NCBI GenBank assembly: GCA_022511505.1
Contig: JAFLTK010000345.1
Location: forward strand, 1 to 32,062
Direction of reading: 5' to 3'
Length of the DNA stretch: 32,062 nt
Source of the DNA: Muribaculaceae bacterium
Lineage (GTDB): Bacteria > Bacteroidota > Bacteroidia > Bacteroidales > Muribaculaceae
Shown here: piece by piece, positions 7,663 to 15,496 of the stretch
Layout of the letters: each line of letters opens with the position of its first letter
How positions within the stretch are numbered: the stretch's first letter is position 1
Program-made: the position numbers and the translations under genes
The notes under the pieces: model-generated
What the model was told of the DNA's origin: nothing
The model's database searches: none
What the model saw: only the letters and a program-made list of their open reading frames with translations

Positions 7663-8931
7663 ATGAAACAAGAGAGAATTTTGCTCTGTCTCGCCCACAT
7701 GAGCGGGCGAGAAATGGCGTTTATCGAGCAAGCATTCCGCGATAACTGGGTCGTGCCTTTGGGACCCAACGTTAATGGTTTTGAGGCTGACCTTGAGGCA
7801 TTTGTCAACCGTCGCGACGCCGCCGAGCCGCTCCACAAGCGCGTAGTGGCGCTCAGCGCGGGAACGGCGGCGGTGCATTTGGGGTTGATTGCGGCCGGGG
7901 TGAAGGCGGGCGACGAGGTGATTGTGCAGTCGTTCACGTTTTGCGCGTCGTCCCACCCGGTGACCTACCTCGGCGCGACGCCGGTGTTTGTCGACTCTGA
8001 GCCGCGGTCGTGGAACATGGACCCGGCGCTGCTCGAGGAGGCTATCCGCGACCGTGAGGCGAAGACGGGACGCCGCCCGGCGGCAATTATCCCGGTGGCG
8101 TTGTATGGCATGCCATACGACGCGACGGCCATCATGGAGGTTGCCGACCGCTATGGCATCCCGGTCATCGAGGATGCCGCCGAGGGCTTTGGCTCGCGCT
8201 TCAAGGGGCAGGTGCTGGGTACGTTTGGCCGCTATGGCGTGCTGTCGTTCAACGGCAACAAGATGATAACGACCTCGGGCGGCGGCGCTTTGATTTGCCC
8301 CGACGAGAAGGAGGCGCGCCGCGTGCTGTGGTATGCCACTCAGGCGCGCGAGAGTTACCCCTACTATCAGCATGAGGAGATTGGCTACAACTACCGCATG
8401 AGCAACATCTGTGCCGGCATAGGCCGCGGCCAGATGACAATCGTCGACGAGCACATCGCCCACCATCGCCACGTCCAGGAACTCTACTGCCGCCTGCTGG
8501 CCGATGTCGAGGGTATCACGATGCACGTCAACCCCGGGCCTGACTATGACTCTAACTACTGGCTCTGTACGGCCACGCTCGACCCGGCGCTGCGCATCAA
8601 GGGCCAGGAGCGCGCCTATAAGCAGGTAATCACCGGCGCAGTTGGCGGCGCCGCCGGCGTCACCCATCAGGTTGCAACGGCTACGACCGACTGCCAGCCC
8701 AACGATAACGTCGAGGCCCTTCGCATGGCGCTCGACGCTGCCGGCATCGAGTCGCGCCCCCTTTGGAAACCGATGCACCGCCAGCCGGTCTATGCCTCCA
8801 ACCCGGCATATATCAACGGCGTCAGCGACCTCCTTTTCAAGACCGGCATCTGCCTCCCCGCCGGACCTTACGTCACCGACGAGCACGTTGCCCACATCGT
8901 CCGCTCAATCAAGGACGCCATCGAGCGCTGA
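7663..8931 (+). CDS. pglE: DegT/DnrJ/EryC1 family aminotransferase (PglE-like)
   Basis: ALSAGTAAVHLGLIAAGVKAGDEVIVQSFTFCAS, VIEDAAEGFGSRFKGQVLGTFGRYGVLSFNGNKMITTSGGG, IGYNYRMSNICAGIGRGQM. Confidence 0.87.
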   Translation: MKQERILLCLAHMSGREMAFIEQAFRDNWVVPLGPNVNGFEADLEAFVNRRDAAEPLHKRVVALSAGTAAVHLGLIAAGVKAGDEVIVQSFTFCASSHPVTYLGATPVFVDSEPRSWNMDPALLEEAIRDREAKTGRRPAAIIPVALYGMPYDATAIMEVADRYGIPVIEDAAEGFGSRFKGQVLGTFGRYGVLSFNGNKMITTSGGGALICPDEKEARRVLWYATQARESYPYYQHEEIGYNYRMSNICAGIGRGQMTIVDEHIAHHRHVQELYCRLLADVEGITMHVNPGPDYDSNYWLCTATLDPALRIKGQERAYKQVITGAVGGAAGVTHQVATATTDCQPNDNVEALRMALDAAGIESRPLWKPMHRQPVYASNPAYINGVSDLLFKTGICLPAGPYVTDEHVAHIVRSIKDAIER

Positions 8932-8955
8932 CAATCCCCCGATACAACCCTATAG

Positions 8956-8993
8956 CGAGGGCGAGCCATGGAAACAGCCACGGCTCGCCCTCG
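8956..8993. terminator. Bidirectional terminator-like hairpin between convergent genes
   Basis: cgagggcgagccatgg / ccacggctcgccctcg: 16-bp stem with one mismatch and loop aaacag, between pglE (+) and the hydrolase (-). No strong T-run. Confidence 0.6.
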
Positions 8994-9019
8994 ATGTATA
9001 AAAGCGGATAGACTAGACT

Positions 9020-10042
9020 CTATGCCACCCTCGGCTCGACGCGGTTGAGCCAATTGAAGATGTAGTCGTAAACGGCGTTGCGCACCGCCGGAGCCGAGAG
9101 CATCAGGTCGTGGAGGCCCCCGTTGACGCGAACGCTGGTTACGCGCGGACCGAGTTCAAGGCCATACTTGCGGATGTCGGCCACGTCGAGCACGCCGTCG
9201 GCACGATTGTGGTCCGGAGTCCACTCGCCGCCCGAGATTGACTGCGCCGAGTGCATCAGCAGTATCGGTATTTGGATATTTGCCCGGCCGTCGCGAAGGC
9301 TTTTCTGGGCAAGCGTGATAGCACGTATCCATCCGGCTGTCACGTCGGGCGATTGGGTCAGTTTCCAGCCTGTGTTGTAGGTCCATTCGCCGTGGGCACT
9401 GCTCAGCAGGCTCTCTGAATAGGCCGTCGAGGCTCCCTGGGAGATGGTTGTTCCGGGGAACCATTTGCCCCACAGCGACACAACCGGGATGAGCCACTCC
9501 TTGCTGCCGAGGTTCCAGTCAAGGAACGGCGAGTTGAGTATCAAGTTTTTAACCACGGCGGGATGAACCTGTGACTCATAATAGGCGGCAATCAATCCGC
9601 CTGTCGAGTGCCCCATCAGGGTGATATCATCGATGCCGGCACGTTCCATCTCGACGAGAGCCGAGTCAATATCCGGGAAATAGTCGCGCAGCGAGCGCAC
9701 GTCAAAACGGTGCTCGGTCGAGGTCATCGAGCGCCCATAGCGCCGCAGGTCGACGGCATAAAACTGATAGCCGTGGTCCACAAATTCACGCGCCATCTCG
9801 GCTTGAAAAAAATAGTCGTTAAAGCCATGGATGTAGAGGACGCCGCGCTTCATTTGGCGCGCCTGCGACACGCGGTAGCGGATTACTGTCGACGTCGCGG
9901 CGCCAAGGTCGTCGGCCGGCTGTTTGACGGTCAGCATCTCAAAGTCGTTGCCAAGGACATCGGGCTTCCACTGGGTCTGTGCCAGCCCTACGCCCCAGGC
10001 AACATGCATCAGAATGAGACTCAATGCCTTATAGAGATTCAT
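9020..10042 (-). CDS. Secreted alpha/beta hydrolase (serine aminopeptidase S33/lysophospholipase-like)
   Basis: Signal peptide MNLYKALSLILMHVAWGVGLAQ; YIHGFNDYFFQ; nucleophile elbow GHSTGG; C-terminal Asp/His region (VNGGLHDLMLSAP). Confidence 0.87.
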   Translation of the reverse strand: MNLYKALSLILMHVAWGVGLAQTQWKPDVLGNDFEMLTVKQPADDLGAATSTVIRYRVSQARQMKRGVLYIHGFNDYFFQAEMAREFVDHGYQFYAVDLRRYGRSMTSTEHRFDVRSLRDYFPDIDSALVEMERAGIDDITLMGHSTGGLIAAYYESQVHPAVVKNLILNSPFLDWNLGSKEWLIPVVSLWGKWFPGTTISQGASTAYSESLLSSAHGEWTYNTGWKLTQSPDVTAGWIRAITLAQKSLRDGRANIQIPILLMHSAQSISGGEWTPDHNRADGVLDVADIRKYGLELGPRVTSVRVNGGLHDLMLSAPAVRNAVYDYIFNWLNRVEPRVA

Positions 10043-10689
10043 TGCTTATAGGGTACTTGAATTTTCACGGGAAATTTGGAGAAGAGAGTCTGGACGGCCT
10101 CGGCTATGCCTTGGAGATTGCGGAAATTAGTGTCGCCGGGGTCCATGATGGTGGCAACCGATGCCGAATAGAGAGGAATTTTGTCGGCAATGTTGACCAT
10201 ATCCATTGTCAGCACGCCCTCGCGATATATGCCGGTAATAACCTGAGCGTTAGAGTAATATCCGGGCCAATAGTAGGCGCGAGGATACATAAAGTAGGGA
10301 TAAACGCCGTTGAACACCGGGCCGCGGGGCGGAACGGGGCCGGCCGGAGGCATTGGCGCAGGCGGCGGAGGCGTCATCGGCAATGCCGAGGCGAGCGGTG
10401 CCGTGTCGATTTCTTTCTTGACCGTCAGACCGATGTTGACAAGCAACGGCGAGTTGGGGTCCTCGCGATAGCCGCGTTCAACCATCTGCTCGCGGATTGC
10501 GGCCGCGATATTATAGTAGGTCACCATCTGCATTCCGGGGGGAAGATGACCATCGTCGGGCGTGACGATGCGAAACGTCGAGTAGTCGGCCAGATCGGCA
10601 TCGTTATAAACCTGAGAGTTGACAAGCGTGTAGGGCGAGCACGAGGCCATTAGTGCGCCGAGAAACGCCAGAGTGACAATCTTTTTCAT
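10039..10689 (-). CDS. DUF4136-like lipoprotein
   Basis: Lipobox MKKIVTLAFLGALMASCS; YSTFRIVTPDD and IREQMVERGYREDPNSPLLVNIGLTVKKE resemble DUF4136; 4-nt overlap with the downstream hydrolase start. Confidence 0.7.
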   Translation of the reverse strand: MKKIVTLAFLGALMASCSPYTLVNSQVYNDADLADYSTFRIVTPDDGHLPPGMQMVTYYNIAAAIREQMVERGYREDPNSPLLVNIGLTVKKEIDTAPLASALPMTPPPPAPMPPAGPVPPRGPVFNGVYPYFMYPRAYYWPGYYSNAQVITGIYREGVLTMDMVNIADKIPLYSASVATIMDPGDTNFRNLQGIAEAVQTLFSKFPVKIQVPYKQ

Positions 10690-10832
10690 AGCCTAAAATA
10701 GTTTAGAACGTCGTTGGGTAATTATTCAACTTCTCGCTTCGCTCAAAGTTGAAGTTTAAAGTTTAAACTTGAAGTTGAGTTTACGAAACTTCAATTGATA
10801 TATCTCAACAACGTCCAAACCGCGGCCAATGT

Positions 10833-11912
10833 TCACTTTATCCCGCGCTTGTCGAGCTCGGCACGATAGCGAGCCGCGTTCTGGCAATGTATACTGTAGG
10901 AATGGGTGAAATTGTGGTAGCCCGAGAAGTCCTCGCGGGCACACATGTAAAGATAGTCGGTCACCGGGGCCTGGAGGACATCGTCGAGCGTCGAGCGTTC
11001 GGGAACACGGATAGGCCCCGGGGGCAAACCGCGATAGAGATAGGTGTTATAGGGGGAATCGATAAAAAGCATGTCGTGGGTGATGCGGCGAATCGACTCG
11101 TCGCCCATGGCATATTTCACCGTAGGGTCTGCCTGTAGTTTGATTCCGTTATACAGGCGATTAAGATAGAGGCTTGCCACGATAGGACGCTCGTCGGGCT
11201 TGGCGGTCTCCTCCTCGACTATCGACGCGAGCGTCGCAACCTGCTCGGGGGTCATCCCAAGCTGAGCCGCAAGTTTGCGGCGGTCTTCGGTCCAGAACTT
11301 ATTGCGATATTCAAGCAGTCGCTTGACAAGCGATTCGGGTTCGATGGTCGCGTAAAATTCGTAGGTATCAGGGATAAAAGCTGCCTGAAACTCAGCGACG
11401 GTAAAGCCACTGTCGGGTAACACTTTCTCACACGCTTCAAGGAACTCGCCGGGAGTCATGTCGAGATTGCGAGTAATCGTTCGGGCGAGGCGTTCCATGC
11501 CTCGTGTTGCGTTAAACTGCACTTTTACAGGTGATTGACTACCCGTAACGATGCGTCGGCTAATCTTGCCTGCGCTTGTCCCCGGCACTATCTCATAATA
11601 TCCGCGAGAGCGATTGACGTTGCCCCCCTGAAGACGCCAAAGGATATAGACACGGTTGCCCATCGACGAGCCTAGGCTCGTCTTGAGGCTATCCTTCACA
11701 GCGGCAGTGCTGCTTTCGCGCGGAATCCTAACAGTTGTCGACTCGCCGCTATAGGTTGGCATGGTAAATAGCGACGCCGCCACAACAAGCGCCACCGCTA
11801 CCGACGCCACAATGATAATCGCCAGACTGTGGCGCGCAACAAATTGGCCCACAGTCCCTTCATTCTTGCCTCGCTTCCCCGAGGCCGCTTTCTTCTTTTT
11901 TGGTGTATTCAT
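10833..11912 (-). CDS. mltG: Endolytic murein transglycosylase MltG (YceG-like)
   Basis: LASIVEEETAKPDERPIVASLYLNRLYNGIKLQADPTVKYAMGD, SPYNTYLYRGLPPGPI; one N-terminal TM helix. Start taken at MNTPKKKK (11912). Confidence 0.9.
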   Translation of the reverse strand: MNTPKKKKAASGKRGKNEGTVGQFVARHSLAIIIVASVAVALVVAASLFTMPTYSGESTTVRIPRESSTAAVKDSLKTSLGSSMGNRVYILWRLQGGNVNRSRGYYEIVPGTSAGKISRRIVTGSQSPVKVQFNATRGMERLARTITRNLDMTPGEFLEACEKVLPDSGFTVAEFQAAFIPDTYEFYATIEPESLVKRLLEYRNKFWTEDRRKLAAQLGMTPEQVATLASIVEEETAKPDERPIVASLYLNRLYNGIKLQADPTVKYAMGDESIRRITHDMLFIDSPYNTYLYRGLPPGPIRVPERSTLDDVLQAPVTDYLYMCAREDFSGYHNFTHSYSIHCQNAARYRAELDKRGIK

Positions 11913-11916
11913 ACCG

Positions 11917-11948
11917 CAAAAGTAACAAAAACCTCCCACCCTTGCAAA
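11917..11948 (-). promoter_or_regulatory. Bacteroidetes-type promoter of mltG
   Basis: On the minus strand: TTTG (-33; + strand 11945-11948), 20-nt spacer, TACTTTTG (-7; + strand 11917-11924), immediately before ATG 11912. Confidence 0.55.
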
Positions 11949-12047
11949 TTGCTCCACCACTATTAGTAAGACACATTCTCGCTAAACATTTATGCACCGT
12001 TTTTACTGCAAAACCGATTCCCCATTAGTAAACTCCCGGAAATTTCA

Positions 12048-12055
12048 TATATTTG
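12048..12055 (+). promoter_or_regulatory. -7 promoter box TATATTTG upstream of the 12137 gene
   Basis: Matches the Bacteroidetes TAnnTTTG consensus about 80 nt upstream of the start codon. Confidence 0.4.
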
Positions 12056-12136
12056 CAAAACCAAAGTTTGTTCTCAAAGCAAATCCGATAACAAGCAAAT
12101 AAAACGTGTTACAAACGTTGCATTGAATAAAACAAG

Positions 12137-12586
12137 ATGAAGCGCATGGTAAGGCTATATCTTTTGTTAATAAAAAGAATGACAATTGCTTTGACAATTG
12201 TCACGACATTGCTGTCTTTGATAATTTTTGTTTTTGGCGCAGGTCCGGGATTTTATATCTTGTTCGTTCTATATTTGTTGATTCCCCTAAGTCTAATTGA
12301 TAATGCGACAATGTTATTTTGTGCCGTCACAGGAATCATTGATATACAAAGAATATCTAAACGAGAAATCTATTGGTTTAGCACGATTAGTGAATTTTTG
12401 ACTATTTATCTTTGGCTAATAATATCTTCACAAGATTTTGATTTCCCAATCATTGCATATTTTTATACTCTCCCGTCTTATTTGCTATTCTTTATAATTA
12501 TTGGGAAAGCAATTAAGACGGTATATCCCCGTCTCTATGACCGAGTTGTTTACTTCAGATTTCTCAAGATCACTGATTTAAAATAA
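12137..12586 (+). CDS. Hypothetical small membrane protein
   Basis: 149-aa ORF with about four hydrophobic segments; AT-rich; -7-like box upstream. Confidence 0.6.
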   Translation: MKRMVRLYLLLIKRMTIALTIVTTLLSLIIFVFGAGPGFYILFVLYLLIPLSLIDNATMLFCAVTGIIDIQRISKREIYWFSTISEFLTIYLWLIISSQDFDFPIIAYFYTLPSYLLFFIIIGKAIKTVYPRLYDRVVYFRFLKITDLK

Positions 12587-12770
12587 TTACAATCCCAAAC
12601 CAAGTTCCCTTGATAAGTAACCACGGCTTGTTTATTTAAATTTTTTCATTTGAGTAATTTGCGGTTGTTGTCGCCATTCTCTAAAATATCCATTTGATGA
12701 ATAGCTATCTGATTAAGTTTTGTCAATCCATTCAGTAGCACTTAACACAAAAGATGGTAACCTTGCCGAC

Positions 12771-12804
12771 ATTCTAAAGTGGTCAAATTCGACCACTTTA
12801 GAAT
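12771..12804. repeat. Perfect inverted repeat (14-bp arms, 6-nt loop)
   Basis: attctaaagtggtc-aaattc-gaccactttagaat; no T-run on either side. Confidence 0.85.
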
Positions 12805-12852
12805 TAGAAAAAAACCTCCCATCCATGCAAATTGCTAAAAAATTATAATTAT

Positions 12853-12883
12853 TTTGCTGATAGAAATTTATTTATTACTTTTG
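12853..12883 (+). promoter_or_regulatory. Bacteroidetes-type promoter of the putrescine operon
   Basis: TTTG (12853-12856), 19-nt spacer, TACTTTTG (12876-12883), upstream of the 12971 start. Confidence 0.6.
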
Positions 12884-12970
12884 GCCGACGCAATTAATAA
12901 CAATTTGGCGGGCGATGTTGACTATCGCGCGACTTTATTATTAATCTCTCTAACACTCTGATTGGATTAA

Positions 12971-13207
12971 ATGGACAACATCATTGACATTTTTAATCAT
13001 ATCCTCCACCAAGCCGACAGTATCGACGTGGCCGACTTTGAGTTCAAAAAACTTATCAACGAGGACGCTGACATTAAGCAGATGTATCGGCAATGGTGTC
13101 ACGAGGTTGGCAGTAGTGAGAAAAATGGCTTTTTGGACTACTGCGATGAATACATGGAGTCGCGAGACTCAATTTGGGACACATTGAACGACTATGACGC
13201 AGAATAA
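12971..13207 (+). CDS. Small acidic hypothetical protein, translationally coupled to aguA
   Basis: 78-aa ORF MDNIIDIFNHILHQADSIDVADFEF..., overlaps the aguA start by 14 nt, preceded by a good promoter. Confidence 0.72.
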   Translation: MDNIIDIFNHILHQADSIDVADFEFKKLINEDADIKQMYRQWCHEVGSSEKNGFLDYCDEYMESRDSIWDTLNDYDAE

Positions 13208-14240
13208 ACGACGCCTCGAGCGGCGCTTCCCCGCCGAGTGGGAGCGGCACACGGCCGTGCTACTGGCGTGGCCCCACAAAGATACCGACTGGGCTTACAT
13301 GCTTGACGAAATCACTGAGTGCTATATCTCTATCATCGAGACAATTACCATCAACAGCCGTGTCATTCTGCTGGCTCCCGACGCCGAGGTGCCGCGCGAG
13401 CGACTGAAGCATATTGACCCCGAGCGGTTGATTATCGTCGAGGTGCCGACCAACGACACTTGGACGCGTGACTACGGCCCGCTGACCGTCACCGACTGCG
13501 GGCGACCGCGCCTGTGCAACTTCCAGTTCAACGGCTGGGGGCTCAAGTTTGCCGCGTGCCACGACAACCGTGTGACCGAGCGGTTGCGAGATGCCGGCTT
13601 GCTTGCAGTGCCGGTAGAGAACCGCCTCGACTTTGTGCTCGAGGGTGGCTCGGTTGAAAGCGACGGCCGCGGCACGCTCTTGACCACTTCCCACTGCCTG
13701 ATGGCGCCCAACCGAAACAACACGATGTCGCGCATCCAGCTCGAGCGCTATCTCAAAGACTGCTTCGGGCTGAACCACATCCTGTGGCTCGACAACGGCT
13801 CCCTTGCCGGTGACGATACCGACTCCCATATCGATACCCTCGCGCGCCTCGCGCCCGACAATACCATCATCTATACCGGCTGCCAAGACGCCAATGACGA
13901 GCACTTTGCCGACCTCCAATGTATGGCCGACCAACTGCGCGGCCTGCGCACTCGCGACGGCCTCCCCTACAATCTCGTCGAACTACCCCTCCCCGACCCC
14001 ATTTTTGACGACGAGGGGAACCGCTTGCCGGCAACCTACACCAACTATCTCGTTGACGACCGTACGCTCATCATGCCCACCTACCGCCAGCCCGACAAGG
14101 ACACGCTGGCGGCCCGTATGCTGAAAATTTCTTTCCCAAACCACGAGTTGCTGACAGTCGACTGCGTGCCGCTTATAAAGCAGCACGGCTCGCTCCACTG
14201 TGCAACAATGCAACTTTACCCCGACACTATCACATTATGA
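13194..14240 (+). CDS. aguA: Agmatine deiminase (peptidylarginine deiminase-like family)
   Basis: RFPAEWERHTAVLLAWPHKDTDW, NDTWTRDYGPLTV, NFQFNGWGLKF, and C-terminal catalytic HGSLHCATMQLYP. Confidence 0.92.
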   Translation: MTQNKRRLERRFPAEWERHTAVLLAWPHKDTDWAYMLDEITECYISIIETITINSRVILLAPDAEVPRERLKHIDPERLIIVEVPTNDTWTRDYGPLTVTDCGRPRLCNFQFNGWGLKFAACHDNRVTERLRDAGLLAVPVENRLDFVLEGGSVESDGRGTLLTTSHCLMAPNRNNTMSRIQLERYLKDCFGLNHILWLDNGSLAGDDTDSHIDTLARLAPDNTIIYTGCQDANDEHFADLQCMADQLRGLRTRDGLPYNLVELPLPDPIFDDEGNRLPATYTNYLVDDRTLIMPTYRQPDKDTLAARMLKISFPNHELLTVDCVPLIKQHGSLHCATMQLYPDTITL

Positions 14241-15130
14241 ATCGTCCCATATTGAAAACCGGAATCATCCAGCAACGCAACAGCGACTCGGCGGCCGACA
14301 ACCGCTCGCGCATCGCCGAGAAAGTGCGACTCCTTGCCGCCGATGGAGCTCAACTAATTGTAAACCAAGAACTTCACGACTCGCTATATTTCTGTCAAAC
14401 CGAGAATACAGACCTTTTTGACCTTGCCGTAGACCTCGACGGCGAGGCAACAGAGTTTTACTCGGCGCTTGCTCGCGAGACCGGTGTAGTCTTGGTGACA
14501 TCGCTTTTCGAGCGACGCGCCGCCGGACTGTATCACAACACCGCCATCGTTTTTGACACCGACGGCAGCGAGGCCGGGCGTTATCGCAAAATGCACATCC
14601 CCGACGACCCGGCATATTACGAAAAATTCTATTTCACCCCCGGCGACCTTGGGTTCAAGCCCATCGACACGTCGGTCGGGCGCCTTGGCGTGCTCGTGTG
14701 CTGGGACCAGTGGTATCCCGAGGCCGCGCGTCTTATGGCTCTCGCCGGCGCCGAGATACTCATCTACCCTACCGCCATCGGCTGGGAATCCACCGACACC
14801 CCCGAGGAGCAGGCACGCCAACGCGAGGCCTGGACCACGGTTCAGCGCGGCCACGCCGTTGCCAACGGGCTACCCGTCGTCACCGTCAACCGCGTGGGCC
14901 ACGAGCCCGACCCGAGCGGCGCAACCGGTGGTATCCAATTCTGGGGTTCAAGTTTTGTTGCCGGGCCGCAGGGCGAACTGCTCTACCGTGCCGGCGACAC
15001 CGACGAGGAAACCGCCATCATCGACATCGATATGCGCCGTAGCGAGCTCGTGCGCCGCTGGTGGCCTTTCCTCCGCGACCGTCGCATCGACCACTACGCC
15101 GACCTAACCAAGCGCTTCATTGACCGCTAA
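14237..15130 (+). CDS. aguB: N-carbamoylputrescine amidohydrolase (carbon-nitrogen hydrolase)
   Basis: Glu/Lys/Cys triad context: NQELHDSLYF, YRKMHIPDDPAYYEKFYFTPGDLGFK, LVCWDQWYPEAARLMALAGAEILIYPTAIG; ATGA overlap with aguA. Confidence 0.92.
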   Translation: MNRPILKTGIIQQRNSDSAADNRSRIAEKVRLLAADGAQLIVNQELHDSLYFCQTENTDLFDLAVDLDGEATEFYSALARETGVVLVTSLFERRAAGLYHNTAIVFDTDGSEAGRYRKMHIPDDPAYYEKFYFTPGDLGFKPIDTSVGRLGVLVCWDQWYPEAARLMALAGAEILIYPTAIGWESTDTPEEQARQREAWTTVQRGHAVANGLPVVTVNRVGHEPDPSGATGGIQFWGSSFVAGPQGELLYRAGDTDEETAIIDIDMRRSELVRRWWPFLRDRRIDHYADLTKRFIDR

Positions 15131-15208
15131 CCGCCCTCGACCTTCATCTTGGGCGCGGAGCTACGGCTTTCTCTATATCAGTAGAGTCAATGTATGAACG
15201 TTGCCGGG

Positions 15209-15305
15209 CATCGCGGAGCGATGATAATTTCATTAACCCCGTACAAGCGCGAAGCGCGCAGTGCGGGGTAGCTGTCCCCTCTAAAAAATCGTCCCGGAGG
15301 GACGA
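15209..15305. repeat. REP-like cluster of three GGA/GAA-loop hairpins
   Basis: catcgc-gga-gcgatg (15209-15223); accccgtac...gcgc-gaa-gcgc...gtgcggggt (15236-15269); tcgtccc-gga-gggacga (15289-15305). Confidence 0.65.
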
Positions 15306-15337
15306 GATTTCACTGTGAGAAATATGGAAATAGAGAA

Positions 15338-15460
15338 TTACTGACGTGCGACTGAAAAATCAATATCTCCTAATATATGAGTAGTGTCATAAGCAGAGAA
15401 CCAATCCTTTGCGATCAGGTTTTTCAATTCCTCTTCTCGAATGTTTTTGGGATAAGTCAT
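15338..15460 (-). pseudogene. Possible N-terminal remnant of a restriction-modification/DNA methyltransferase-type protein
   Basis: 40-aa minus ORF MTYPKNIREEELKNLIAKDWFSAYDTTHILGDIDFSVARQ*; reads like a conserved N-terminus (YDTTxIxGDIDF) ended prematurely. Family assignment is from memory only. Confidence 0.35.
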
Positions 15461-15496
15461 AATTTTAATTAACACAAAGTATTACACAGAAAATTT

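Noticed and set aside
7648-8895. 415-aa minus-strand ORF opposite pglE
   Set aside because: Antisense of a clear DegT aminotransferase; no recognisable motifs, Arg/His/Val-rich artefact.
12771-12804. Palindrome as a rho-independent terminator
   Set aside because: No T-run follows the stem in either orientation and no gene ends close by; kept as a palindrome/operator candidate only.
13260-13934. 224-aa minus-strand ORF opposite aguA
   Set aside because: Shadow ORF of a confident agmatine deiminase gene.
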